A stretch of DNA of 12,137 nucleotides, taken from positions 1 through 12,137 of the forward strand of contig QHVY01000191.1 in assembly GCA_003223695.1 (NCBI GenBank), in the 5' to 3' direction. The DNA comes from Acidobacteriota bacterium. Its GTDB lineage: Bacteria; Acidobacteriota; Thermoanaerobaculia; Gp7-AA8. The notes below the pieces were generated by a model. The model was not told the origin of the DNA and did not search any database. It was given only the letters and a program-made list of their open reading frames with translations. The position numbers and the translations under genes are program-made. The first letter of the stretch is position 1; each line of letters starts with the position of its first letter. Positions 1 through 7,946 of the stretch are shown here, piece after piece.

Positions 1-1724
1 GTGGACAGAGCGCGATCGAGTACTGCGCCTTGCTTTACGAGGCCGGGGCAGGCGTTCACAGCGTGTCACGGCGGCCAATCGAATGGCTTTCGCCGGATCG
101 CGACAGCGAGCGCACCTTCCTGGACCGGATCATTGCTCCAAGCTCTGGGATCGCGCCCGGCTGGGTCAATTGGACCCTCGAGCACTTCCCTTATTTGTTC
201 TGCCGGTTTCCTCGACACACCAGGGACCGATGGCTTCGCGCCTACCTGCCGGCCACAGTTTCTTCCTGGGTGAAAGAAAGAGTCTCGGGCAAAGTCACAT
301 TCCACGAAGGCTGCACGGTCGCGACAACACGACCGGTGGACTCGAGGCTCGAAGTCACACTTTCTGACGGCGTCACACTCATCGTCGATCACGTGGTCCT
401 GGCCACCGGATATCAAATTGATGTTCAACGGCTCAAGATGATCGATCCCTCTCTGCGGAAGAAGATCAATACAGAAGACGGTGCCCCGGTGCTGAGCCCC
501 TGGTTCGAGAGCAGTGTGCCGGGACTCTACTTTGTCGGATTGACCTCGCTGAAAGCCTTCGGTCCTCTGTTCCGTTTCGTCGCCGGCTGTCGAGCGACAG
601 CACCACGCGTTGCCAGATCGATTGCGCGGAAAAAGAGAATCTCGAGGCCGATCGCGTTTCGCGCGATTGTGAAGGATTCGATCGCCCGAAGCGTTTCCGT
701 GACTGGGCTCGACAAGGCGGCGCATATCCGCTTGCACCGCAATCTCCCGTTCATTGCCTCCTATCACCGTGTCGTCGAGCGGCTGAATGCAAACAATGGC
801 TTCGCGGTTCCTGCCATGGAGATCAGCGCTGCAATGCTGGAGCGACACCTCGACTGGCTTGCGCGGAATTTTCGGATTGTCTCGCTCGACGATCTTGACC
901 TGACGCGCGAGAGTCCCGGATCACGGCCACTGGCTGCCGTGACCTTCGATGATGGCTACAGTGACGTCTACCATCACGCCTTTCCGATCCTCAAACGCAA
1001 GGGCATTCCCGCGGGTATGTTCGTCGTCACCGATCTGGTGGGGACTGCAGAGCCGCCCATGCACGAGCGATTGCATGCATTACTCGTCGGGGCTTCGCAA
1101 CGGCGGTCTTCGATTGCCAACGACCTCGTCACTCTGTTGCGAGAGGCGAACGTCGAATCGTCAGTACCAGAGCACACGAGCGGATCCGCGCGCGATCCGT
1201 TCTCGATGAACCGATTCCTCATCGCGCATCTGCCGCAAGGCGATATTCAGCGCGTCATCGATCGCTTGGAGATGGACATCGAAATTGGAGATGCGTGGCG
1301 GCTGGCGCTCCGGCCCATGAGTTGGGAGATGCTCGCCGAGATGCGCGACAGCGGCATGACGATCGGCTCGCACACCAGGAGTCATGCCTCTCTGACGAAC
1401 GAAAGCCGTGAGCGTGTGCGAGATGAAACCGAGGATTCGCGCCGGGAGATCGAGCGGAGACTGGCAGTGAAGGTGGGATGCTTCGCGTACCCCGGCGGTG
1501 GCTTCAATGGCAGCGTCGTCGAAGCGGTCGGCTTAGCAGGATACCGTTACGCGTTCACGACCTGCCGGCACCGCAACGAGCACCATCCTCTGCTGACCAT
1601 TCCACGCAAAATGTTGTGGGAACGATCGTGCCTCGATCCTTCCGCCCGATTTTCTCCAGCGATCATGAGCTGCCACGCCGCAGCCATGTTCGAAGGGTTC
1701 TCCGACTGCGCCGGCGATCACTAG
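1..1724 (+). CDS. Flavin monooxygenase-like oxidoreductase fused to polysaccharide deacetylase (5' truncated)
   Basis: The frame is open from base 3, so the gene begins outside the window; the TTG at 30 is not a real start. The first codons read GQSAIEYCALLYEAGAGV, the NADPH-binding Rossmann motif of flavin-containing monooxygenase-like enzymes. ATGY follows at 402-413 and GLYFVG at 522-539, then the typical FGPLFRFVAG tail. The N-terminal FAD-binding part is missing. With no stop, the frame continues from about 735 into a NodB-type deacetylase domain: TFDDGY at 942-959 (catalytic and metal Asp), HTRSH at 1371-1385 (metal His pair) and FAYPGG at 1482-1499. This half should remove N- or O-acetyl groups from a glycan; the substrate of the oxidoreductase half is unknown. 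About 140 residues separate the Asp and His motifs, an insertion beyond the minimal fold. The TAG stop lies 21 bases before the next gene. Both domains look intact where visible. The fusion is seen directly; the roles are family inference. Confidence 0.88.
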   Translation, partial: GQSAIEYCALLYEAGAGVHSVSRRPIEWLSPDRDSERTFLDRIIAPSSGIAPGWVNWTLEHFPYLFCRFPRHTRDRWLRAYLPATVSSWVKERVSGKVTFHEGCTVATTRPVDSRLEVTLSDGVTLIVDHVVLATGYQIDVQRLKMIDPSLRKKINTEDGAPVLSPWFESSVPGLYFVGLTSLKAFGPLFRFVAGCRATAPRVARSIARKKRISRPIAFRAIVKDSIARSVSVTGLDKAAHIRLHRNLPFIASYHRVVERLNANNGFAVPAMEISAAMLERHLDWLARNFRIVSLDDLDLTRESPGSRPLAAVTFDDGYSDVYHHAFPILKRKGIPAGMFVVTDLVGTAEPPMHERLHALLVGASQRRSSIANDLVTLLREANVESSVPEHTSGSARDPFSMNRFLIAHLPQGDIQRVIDRLEMDIEIGDAWRLALRPMSWEMLAEMRDSGMTIGSHTRSHASLTNESRERVRDETEDSRREIERRLAVKVGCFAYPGGGFNGSVVEAVGLAGYRYAFTTCRHRNEHHPLLTIPRKMLWERSCLDPSARFSPAIMSCHAAAMFEGFSDCAGDH

Positions 1725-1745
1725 CCCCCCAATCTTCTCCAATCC

Positions 1746-3617
1746 ATGTGCGGCATTGCGGGAATCCTGAGCCTCGATGGCCGTCCGGTCGCTGCGGAAG
1801 ACGTGCGGAGCATGTGCGACGCCATCGTCCACCGCGGCCCGGACGATGAGGGATTTTTTATTCGCCCTGATGTTGGCCTCGGGATGCGACGGCTCAGCAT
1901 CATCGATCTGCACACGGGTCATCAGCCGCTCTCGAATGAGGATGGCTCGGTATGGGTCGTGTTTAACGGGGAGATCTACAACTTCCAGTCGCTGCGCCAC
2001 GATCTGATCCGCCGTGGACACACACTAGCCACATCCACCGACACAGAAGTGATCGTCCACCTCTATGAAGACCACGGCGCGGATCTGGTCGATCACCTGC
2101 GGGGCATGTTCGCCTTCGCGCTGTGGGATGCCCGGAAGAAGCGGCTGTTGCTGGGACGCGACCGTCTGGGCATCAAACCTCTTTACTACGCCGATCTCGG
2201 TGATCGTCTGGTGTTCGCTTCCGAGCTGAAAGCAATCCTGCAGTTACCGGGAGTCGAGCGTCAGCTCGATTGGACCGCGTTGAACCACCTCTTTACCAAC
2301 CTGACCACTCCGAGCTCCCAAAGCATTCTCCGCGGAATTCGCAAGCTCGAGCCGGCGCATGTGCTCACCGCCGGGCCGAACCTGCCGGCGCGAGCGAGTC
2401 GCTACTGGGATGTCGTGTTCGAACCGAACCGGAAGGCGACTGAGCAAGATCTGATCGAAGAGCTCCGTGAAAAGATCGATGAGTCCGTTCGTATGCACAT
2501 GGTCAGCGATGTGCCGGTCGGTGCGTTTCTGAGTGGCGGGATCGATTCGAGCTCGGTCGTCGCCCACATGACACGACATGCCGCCCGTCCGGTGAAGACG
2601 TTTGCCATCGGCTTCAAGGAGGCGTCATTCAATGAGCTTCCTTACGCTCGGACGATTGCACGCAGGTTCGGCACCGATCATTACGAACAGATTGTGGAGC
2701 CGGACATTTTGGGAATTGTCGACGATCTGGTTTGGCACCTCGACGAGCCGTTCGGCGATCCGTCAGCGATTCCCACCTTCGTGGTTTCGCGCATGGCGGC
2801 TGATCACGTGAAGGTCGTGCTCTCCGGTGATGGAGGCGACGAGCTGTTCGCTGGGTACGACAAATACCGCGTCGAGCAGCGCGAACGCCGTTACTCACGC
2901 CTGCCGCGTTTTGCGCGCAAAGCGCTCGCGGTCATCGGATCACGGATGCGGGAGGGTGCCAAAGGGCGGAACTTCGCTCTTCACCACAGCCTCACCGGCT
3001 GGGATCGCTATTTCGACGCCGGGACATTTTTCCGGGAGCGGTCGCGCCAGGAGCTTCTTCATCCCGACGTTTTCGCTCGCGTACAAAAGGACAGTCCGCG
3101 GCAGTTCGGAAGCTGGTTGTCGGCGGCTCAGTACCTCGATCTGCACAGCTATCTGCCACTGGACATTCTGACGAAGGTCGATCGTATGAGCATGGCCCAT
3201 TCGCTCGAAGTCCGAGTGCCGCTGCTCGATCACAAGCTCGTCGAGTTCGCCGCAACCATTCCTCCGGAACTGAATCTGAACGGCAGCAGCGGCAAACAAG
3301 TCTTCAAGAAGGGAATGCGCGGCATTCTTCCGGATGAAGTCATCGACCGGCCGAAACGAGGATTTGCGGTCCCCCTCGCCACTTGGTTCCGAGGAGAGCT
3401 GGAAGGTTTCGCGCGCGACCTACTGCTGTCGCGCCGGTGCAGAGAGCGCAACATCTTCAACTCTGCATACGTTGAGCGCCTGCTTGATCTGCACCGCGGA
3501 GGCCGCCCGCTCGATCTCCAACTCTGGACGCTCATGTCATTCGAAATGTGGTGCCGCACGTTCATCGATAAACAAACGCAGTCACGACTTGCGGTCGCCG
3601 TGGGAGCCTCGGCATGA
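1746..3617 (+). CDS. asnB: Asparagine synthase-family glutamine amidotransferase (first copy)
   Basis: This 623-residue protein has the two-domain AsnB layout. The N-terminal class II glutaminase starts MCGIAG, so Cys2 becomes the nucleophile after Met removal. HRGPDDEG, R49, FNGEIYN (N74) and D99 follow as expected for glutamine binding. The C-terminal synthetase domain has the ATP pyrophosphatase loop SGGIDS at residues 263-268, SGDGGDE at 360-366 and a KVDRMSMAHSLEVRVPLLDH segment. It is longer than housekeeping AsnB of about 550 residues, as is common for homologues in exopolysaccharide loci. In that setting such proteins probably transfer ammonia to a sugar carboxylate rather than to aspartate; this is inference. 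The start is fixed by the Cys2 requirement. No Shine-Dalgarno is visible in the 21-base gap upstream, so coupling to the preceding gene is likely. True asparagine synthesis cannot be excluded. Confidence 0.95.
   Translation: MCGIAGILSLDGRPVAAEDVRSMCDAIVHRGPDDEGFFIRPDVGLGMRRLSIIDLHTGHQPLSNEDGSVWVVFNGEIYNFQSLRHDLIRRGHTLATSTDTEVIVHLYEDHGADLVDHLRGMFAFALWDARKKRLLLGRDRLGIKPLYYADLGDRLVFASELKAILQLPGVERQLDWTALNHLFTNLTTPSSQSILRGIRKLEPAHVLTAGPNLPARASRYWDVVFEPNRKATEQDLIEELREKIDESVRMHMVSDVPVGAFLSGGIDSSSVVAHMTRHAARPVKTFAIGFKEASFNELPYARTIARRFGTDHYEQIVEPDILGIVDDLVWHLDEPFGDPSAIPTFVVSRMAADHVKVVLSGDGGDELFAGYDKYRVEQRERRYSRLPRFARKALAVIGSRMREGAKGRNFALHHSLTGWDRYFDAGTFFRERSRQELLHPDVFARVQKDSPRQFGSWLSAAQYLDLHSYLPLDILTKVDRMSMAHSLEVRVPLLDHKLVEFAATIPPELNLNGSSGKQVFKKGMRGILPDEVIDRPKRGFAVPLATWFRGELEGFARDLLLSRRCRERNIFNSAYVERLLDLHRGGRPLDLQLWTLMSFEMWCRTFIDKQTQSRLAVAVGASA
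3602..3606 (+). promoter_or_regulatory. Ribosome binding site for the 51-residue ORF
   Basis: GGGAG lies seven bases before the ATG at 3614, inside the last codons of the upstream amidotransferase gene. It is one of the few classical Shine-Dalgarno matches in the window, and with the ATGA overlap it argues that the small ORF is translated. Confidence 0.4.
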
Positions 3618-3769
3618 CGGTCAGGCTTCGAGTGGTCGTTTCACCGCGGGCGAGATCACGCCAAGTGAAGCTGATGCGCAAGCGGGTGGTGCGGCACTAC
3701 GACAGCGACATCGCGGCGATGCTTCGCGGTGTTGAAGCGGGGCTGCTGGTCGAGCCGAACCGCCCTTAA
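3614..3769 (+). CDS. Small basic hypothetical protein, 51 residues
   Basis: An ATG overlaps the TGA of the upstream amidotransferase as ATGA, and GGGAG at 3602-3606 sits seven bases before it, a good Shine-Dalgarno. Both suggest real translation initiation here. The product starts MTVRLRVVVSPRARSR, is rich in arginine (ten Arg and two Lys in 51 residues), and ends at TAA 3767-3769. There is no signal peptide, membrane segment or motif that I recognise. It may be a genuine small protein, the remnant of a larger gene, or a chance ORF that lets ribosomes reach the next gene 27 bases downstream, which has no Shine-Dalgarno of its own. Its initiation signals are better than its protein content, so confidence is modest. 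Confidence 0.35.
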   Translation: MTVRLRVVVSPRARSRQVKLMRKRVVRHYDSDIAAMLRGVEAGLLVEPNRP

Positions 3770-3796
3770 AGCAACATCTGAACACGTCACAAGACA

Positions 3797-4315
3797 ATGG
3801 AATCCGGAACAGACCGAAACCTGAATGACCGCATCGCGGTGGCGGTGCTTATTCGCGAGGCGGATGTCAACCCCGCCGTTGGAGCACTCGCGAAGTTGCG
3901 GCGTGTTGAGCGCTATAAACGTAACGGACGCTCTGCCGCGTACATGCGCGAACTGGCGCGCGTTGCGCTCGACGCGAGATATCGCCTCGTCGAAGTGCCG
4001 ATGGGCGACGCCTCAGCGCTGGCGAGCGCCGGCCTTCCAGCCGCCAAAGAGATCGTGCTCCTCTGGCCGGACGCAATCGGACACGGCTGGTGGCCGATCG
4101 AGCGCCGCGTATTGGCGGCTAGAGGTCCGGCAACGCACGTCTCGGTGCTCAACGGCCGCGGGCGTCGGTTCTCCGCGACGCGAACTTCCCTGTGGGCGTT
4201 CCGCCTGAGGCGGGCAGTCGAACGATTGTGGTTGGGCGAGGTCGCTCTGACTGCCGCGCTCTTTCTGGCAGCTCCTCTTCTGGTGACGTGGGACGCAATT
4301 CGAGGGCACAGATGA
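3797..4315 (+). CDS. Hypothetical protein with C-terminal membrane anchor
   Basis: I do not recognise the family of this 172-residue protein. Residues 1-145 look globular and Arg/Ala-rich, with a hydrophobic strand running into LLWPDAIGHGWWPIE at about 88-102, a Trp/Gly-rich patch that looks conserved in style. Residues about 148-165 (ALTAALFLAAPLLVTW) form one hydrophobic helix followed by DAIRGHR, which fits a tail anchor with a short basic end. The ORF is preferred over the antisense frame because its stop overlaps the methyltransferase start as ATGA and because the strand matches every neighbour. The ATG at 3797 has no clear Shine-Dalgarno. The position between an amidotransferase and a methyltransferase suggests an accessory part at the inner membrane, perhaps holding an enzyme there, but no reaction can be assigned. 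Confidence 0.72.
   Translation: MESGTDRNLNDRIAVAVLIREADVNPAVGALAKLRRVERYKRNGRSAAYMRELARVALDARYRLVEVPMGDASALASAGLPAAKEIVLLWPDAIGHGWWPIERRVLAARGPATHVSVLNGRGRRFSATRTSLWAFRLRRAVERLWLGEVALTAALFLAAPLLVTWDAIRGHR
4302..4306 (+). promoter_or_regulatory. Ribosome binding site setting the methyltransferase start
   Basis: GAGGG is followed after five bases by the ATG at 4312. It sits inside the last codons of the upstream hypothetical gene and selects 4312 over the in-frame GTG at 4192 and the ATG at 4324. Confidence 0.55.
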
Positions 4316-5208
4316 ACGAGAGCATGGCAATTGACAAGCGCGCGATCGCCGACTACTGGGCCAGAAAACCGCAGACATACGCGATCGAGCATGGCGGACG
4401 GATTTTTATCAATGCCGATAACAGCGTAGTGACAGCGGAGCCGGGCTCGCGCGAGTTCTTCGAGCATGCTGACAAGGTATTGCTCGCGTGGAATCACCCT
4501 CTCCACGATCAGAATCCCTTCGGTCGGATCTTTCCGTACGAACGTTACCGTGGGAAGCAGGTCTTGGAAGTGGGCTGCGGCCAGGGCGGCATGGCGCAAA
4601 TGTGGGCTGAGCGAGGAGCCATCGTCACGGCCGTTGACTTGAATCTTGACGCCGTGGAGAAGACACGTCGCCGTTTCGAGCTCTTCGACCTCACGAGCGG
4701 CGGGCACACCATCGAACAGCAAGACGCAAATGCGTTGACCTTCGCCGAGGCGTCATTCGATTATGTTTACTCGTGGGGCGTTCTGCATCATTCGCCCGAC
4801 CTGGACCGCTCGGTAGCGGAACTTGCCCGCGTACTCAAGCGTGGCGGGCGCTTCGGCGTCATGCTCTACAATCGACACAGCCTTCTATACGGCTATCAGA
4901 TCGCTTATCTGGAAGGCATCGTTCACGGTGAACGAAAGTTTCTGTCGCCGCTGCAACTCGCCAGCCGGTATACCGATGGAGATCGTGAGGAGGGCAATCC
5001 GTATACATGGCCGGTGACGGCAAGAGAGGCGCGGCAGCTCTTTACGCCGTACGCCTCACGACTGGACGTACAAACTCTCGGTACAGATATCCAAGCGGTG
5101 CTCGGGCACATCATGCCGGGGCTGGCGAAGCACATCCCGCGGAGCATCGCCAAGGCATTGGCTCGGCGCTGGGGTTGGAGCCTTTGGATCTCCGGCGAGA
5201 GATCGTGA
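4312..5208 (+). CDS. Class I SAM-dependent methyltransferase
   Basis: This 298-residue protein has the Rossmann methyltransferase motifs in order: VLEVGCGQGG from residue 84 (SAM-binding glycine loop), AVDLNLDAVE with the acidic residue that holds the ribose, an acidic QQDANALTF segment, and FDYVYSWGVLHHSPD with LHH at 158-160, then ARVLKRGGRFGVMLYN. This is the Methyltransf_11 type. The C-terminal half, from about 185, probably gives substrate specificity. I chose the start at 4312 because it overlaps the upstream stop as ATGA and follows GAGGG; the longer frame back to GTG 4192 would run through the neighbour. In this locus it probably O- or N-methylates a sugar of the repeat unit or caps a chain, but small-molecule and lipid substrates use the same fold. 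The family call is firm; the substrate is not. Confidence 0.9.
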   Translation: MNESMAIDKRAIADYWARKPQTYAIEHGGRIFINADNSVVTAEPGSREFFEHADKVLLAWNHPLHDQNPFGRIFPYERYRGKQVLEVGCGQGGMAQMWAERGAIVTAVDLNLDAVEKTRRRFELFDLTSGGHTIEQQDANALTFAEASFDYVYSWGVLHHSPDLDRSVAELARVLKRGGRFGVMLYNRHSLLYGYQIAYLEGIVHGERKFLSPLQLASRYTDGDREEGNPYTWPVTAREARQLFTPYASRLDVQTLGTDIQAVLGHIMPGLAKHIPRSIAKALARRWGWSLWISGERS

Positions 5209-5279
5209 GGGCTTTTACCGATAAGCAGCATTACCGCGGAACACTGACAAGCAGTGCTTGACCCTGCCCTTTCCTTCTA
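5209..5279 (+). other. Intergenic gap, the largest break after the small-ORF region
   Basis: These 71 bases separate the methyltransferase from the next glycosyltransferase. They hold a weak CACTG/CAGTG inverted repeat (5242-5246 with 5252-5256, five-base loop) without a following T run, so no convincing terminator. I find no good -35/-10 pair and no Shine-Dalgarno before the GTG at 5280. Confidence 0.5.
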
Positions 5280-6455
5280 GTGCTTGGCGCTGACCCAAAT
5301 CTGAGCATTCTTCTTGTGGTCCCATGGGACCAGGAGAGCGGCGGCGTTGCCGCGGTCGTCGGCAATCTTGCTCGCCATCTGCAGAGTGCGGGTCAGCGCG
5401 TGCTGTTCCTGCATCCCGGCACGAACGAAATTCTGCGAGAGAAGAAGACAAAGATGGGATTTCCAGGTGTGGAGCTGAGGCTTCGCATCCCGTTTGATCG
5501 CCACCATCCGCTGCGCAGCGTGGTGGCATTTGTGGTGATGTTTCCGTTCACACTATGGCAGCTCGTACGGTTGCTGCGCGCAAACCACATTCGTATCGTC
5601 AATATCCATTTCCCTGGAGAACACTTCGTGTACTTTGCCTTCTGTAGATGGCTGCTACCAGTTCGGCTGGTGATCTCCATCCATGGGACCGATGCCATCC
5701 GCTGGGACGGGCCGTCGCCACCGCCGTCGCGCGCGCTTGAACTTCTATTTCGGGCGGCCGATCTCATCGTCGCTCCATCGTGGAGATTTCTGCGGCGATG
5801 CGACGACATGCTCTCGGCATTCTCAGCCCGCCGACTGGCGATCCACAACGGAACCGATTTAGCGGAGCTGGAGCTGTCAGCACCGACAGCAGACAACGCT
5901 CAGCCGCCGTTCATTCTTTCGGTTTGCTCGCTCGACGCGTGGAAAGGAATCGATGTCTTGATTCGTGCCGTCGCCATAATGCGCGATGCCGGCGTGACCA
6001 CGCCACTCATCGTGGCCGGTGAGGGGCCCTTCCGGCCGGAGATCGAAAGGCTGATCGGGGATCTCGGCTTACAAGAGCAGGTGAACCTGATTGGGCAGCA
6101 GTCGCGGTCTTCCGTAGCGCGGCTTCTCCATCAATGCACTCTTTTCGTTCTCGCGTCGCGATTCGAAACCTTTGGTATCGCGGTGCTCGAAGCGATGGCC
6201 TGCGGCAAAGCCGTCGTGGGAACGACCGTCGACGGGATCCTGGAGATCATCGATGACTGGAAGAACGGCATTCTCGTCAAGCCTGACGACCCTCCTGCTC
6301 TTGCGGTGGCCATTCGCCTCCTGCTCGCCGACCCCGCTCTTCGCCAACGTCTCGGCGAGGCCGCTGCAGCGCGCGTGAAGGATCAATTCCAGCGGCAACG
6401 TATGGGCGAAAACTACACACATGCATTCCTGGAGATTCTCGCCGATGGCGTATGA
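5280..6455 (+). CDS. Glycosyltransferase family 4 (GT-B fold)
   Basis: The 391-residue product is a retaining GT-B glycosyltransferase that would move a sugar from a nucleotide donor to a growing lipid-linked glycan on the cytoplasmic face. The N-terminal domain opens with LSILLVVPWDQESGGVA, the acceptor-side glycine loop. ISIHGTDA and IHNGTD mark the linker region. The C-terminal donor domain has SVCSLDAWKGIDVLI, VAGEGPFRPE, the LIGQQSRSSVARLL segment and the E-x7-E motif ETFGIAVLE at residues 296-304. Length is normal. The start is taken as GTG 5280 because an in-frame TGA lies at 5259-5261 and no other start codon comes before the first beta strand; it lacks a Shine-Dalgarno. The 3' end overlaps the flippase start by eleven bases. 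The sugar and linkage cannot be read from the sequence. Confidence 0.92.
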   Translation: MLGADPNLSILLVVPWDQESGGVAAVVGNLARHLQSAGQRVLFLHPGTNEILREKKTKMGFPGVELRLRIPFDRHHPLRSVVAFVVMFPFTLWQLVRLLRANHIRIVNIHFPGEHFVYFAFCRWLLPVRLVISIHGTDAIRWDGPSPPPSRALELLFRAADLIVAPSWRFLRRCDDMLSAFSARRLAIHNGTDLAELELSAPTADNAQPPFILSVCSLDAWKGIDVLIRAVAIMRDAGVTTPLIVAGEGPFRPEIERLIGDLGLQEQVNLIGQQSRSSVARLLHQCTLFVLASRFETFGIAVLEAMACGKAVVGTTVDGILEIIDDWKNGILVKPDDPPALAVAIRLLLADPALRQRLGEAAAARVKDQFQRQRMGENYTHAFLEILADGV

Positions 6456-7944
6456 CGCGGCAGCTGTGAGTCCGATGATCGTTGAGCCGCGCGTCAATCC
6501 GCGCGTGCTGGACCGCACTCTCGTCCGCGGCGTCACGTGGACTGGCGGCATCAAGGGCATCACGCTGCTGCTCAGTTGGGCCAGCACCATCATCGTGGCG
6601 CGAATCCTCAGCCCGGCCGATTACGGGCTCGTGGCCATGGCGACTGTTTACATCGGTCTCACAACAATGATCACCGACTTCGGGCTCGGCTCGGCGATCG
6701 TCGCGCTTCCCGACCTGAGCGGCGAGCTGGCCGCCCAGCTTCACGCAGTGGCCACGCTCGTCGGCATTGTTGCTTTCGGCCTCTCATGTCTCGTCGCTGT
6801 GCCGCTCAGCCGTTTCTTCGGTTCACCCAATCTTGCTCCGGTGGTGATCGTGCTCAGCACTGCGCTCGTGTTGGACTCACTGCGCGTCGTGCCGACTTCG
6901 ATTCTCGCTCGTGAACTGCGTTTCAAATTCCTCTCGATTCTCGAGGGACTCAAGGTCTTGATCGCTGTCGCGTTCACACTCGCACTCGCGTTATGGGGAG
7001 CCGCGCATTGGGCCCTCGTGCTCGGAAACGTTTTCGCCGCCCTCGGAGTGACGCTCTTCGTGCTCACGCGACTTCCGCAACGGTTCGCGCGACCGCGATT
7101 CCGCACGCTCAAATCGACGCTCGCGTTCAGTTCGCATTTCCTGATGGGACAGCTGGCGTGGTACGGCTATTCGAACGCAGATTTCGTGGTGGCCGGGCGG
7201 GTGCTCGGCGGGACGGCGCTCGGCCAATACACACTCGCCTGGACGCTGACGAGCGCCCCCGCAGACAAGATCATGGCCGTATTTGGGCGAGTGATGCCAA
7301 CCATGCTCGCGGCGGTGCAGCGCGATTCCGCTGCGTTGAAACGTTACTTCTTCCTGTTTACCGAAGCGTTGGGCATTCTGATTGTTCCTGCGTCAGCAGG
7401 CCTGGCTCTTGTGGCACCAGATTTCGTTCTCCTGGTGTTTGGCTCGAAGTGGGCCGCCGCTGTCGTGCCGTTGCAACTGCTCTGTTTCTACACCGCGATT
7501 CACATCCTCGGTACTGTCACAACTCCAGTGCTTCAGGTGACTGGACAGGCGAGCTTTCCCGCGCGATGCGGGGTGGTTACGCTGGCCATCTTGCCACCCG
7601 CGTTCTTCATTTCGGGGAGTCATTGGGGAACTGTAGGTATCGCAGCAATCTGGCTCTCGATCTATCCCTTGTTCCTCGTTCCGGTTTACTTGCGAGTCTT
7701 CAGAACACTCGAAATCCGGCTTCGTGATTACTTGGAGTGCCTTCGACCCACGCTCGTCAGCGTCGCTCTCATGGCCATCGTGGTCCTGACGATTCGGACG
7801 CTCATGTCGTCAGCATGGCCGCTCGCGATCCGATTCACCGCGCAGGTCGCATCCGGCGCGGCGGCTTTTGTCGCAGCGGCGCTCTTTATTCAACGGCGTC
7901 GCCTCACTGCGCTTGCTGATTTTCTTCGCACCATCCGTTCCTGA
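6445..7944 (+). CDS. Wzx-like polysaccharide flippase (MOP superfamily)
   Basis: A very hydrophobic protein of 499 residues with about twelve membrane segments, the size and layout of lipopolysaccharide/exopolysaccharide translocases. The N-terminal signature is clear: a short polar lead, WTGGIKGITLLLSWASTIIV as the first helix, then ARILSPADYGLVAMA and the DFGLGSAIV motif of the Polysacc_synt/WzxC type. A second MOP repeat starts near SSHFLMGQLAWYGYSNADFV. It would flip undecaprenyl-linked repeat units to the periplasmic side. I prefer ATG 6445, ten bases after GGAG at 6431-6434, over ATG 6421, which lies deeper inside the upstream gene; ATG 6475 is also possible. It is overlapped by the glycosyltransferase and followed after two bases by the heparinase-like gene, so co-translation is likely. 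The substrate is presumably the glycan made by this locus. Confidence 0.9.
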   Translation: MAYDAAAVSPMIVEPRVNPRVLDRTLVRGVTWTGGIKGITLLLSWASTIIVARILSPADYGLVAMATVYIGLTTMITDFGLGSAIVALPDLSGELAAQLHAVATLVGIVAFGLSCLVAVPLSRFFGSPNLAPVVIVLSTALVLDSLRVVPTSILARELRFKFLSILEGLKVLIAVAFTLALALWGAAHWALVLGNVFAALGVTLFVLTRLPQRFARPRFRTLKSTLAFSSHFLMGQLAWYGYSNADFVVAGRVLGGTALGQYTLAWTLTSAPADKIMAVFGRVMPTMLAAVQRDSAALKRYFFLFTEALGILIVPASAGLALVAPDFVLLVFGSKWAAAVVPLQLLCFYTAIHILGTVTTPVLQVTGQASFPARCGVVTLAILPPAFFISGSHWGTVGIAAIWLSIYPLFLVPVYLRVFRTLEIRLRDYLECLRPTLVSVALMAIVVLTIRTLMSSAWPLAIRFTAQVASGAAAFVAAALFIQRRRLTALADFLRTIRS

Positions 7945-7946
7945 CC

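Noticed and set aside
66..848. Antisense ORF of 260 codons
   Set aside because: It mirrors the oxidoreductase-deacetylase gene, whose motifs are unambiguous; the antisense protein has low-complexity, Arg/Asp/His-rich composition and no motif.
4192..4311. Upstream GTG extension of the methyltransferase
   Set aside because: It would overlap the hypothetical gene by over 120 bases; ATG 4312 has GAGGG and an ATGA overlap.
3913..4722. Antisense ORF of 269 codons
   Set aside because: It runs through the certain methyltransferase motifs and opposes the strand of every gene; its composition looks like a GC-rich shadow frame.
5242..5256. CACTG/CAGTG inverted repeat as a terminator
   Set aside because: Only five pairs, no T run after it, and the downstream genes continue on the same strand.
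6421..6444. ATG 6421 as flippase start
   Set aside because: It lies deeper inside the glycosyltransferase gene without a Shine-Dalgarno; ATG 6445 follows GGAG.
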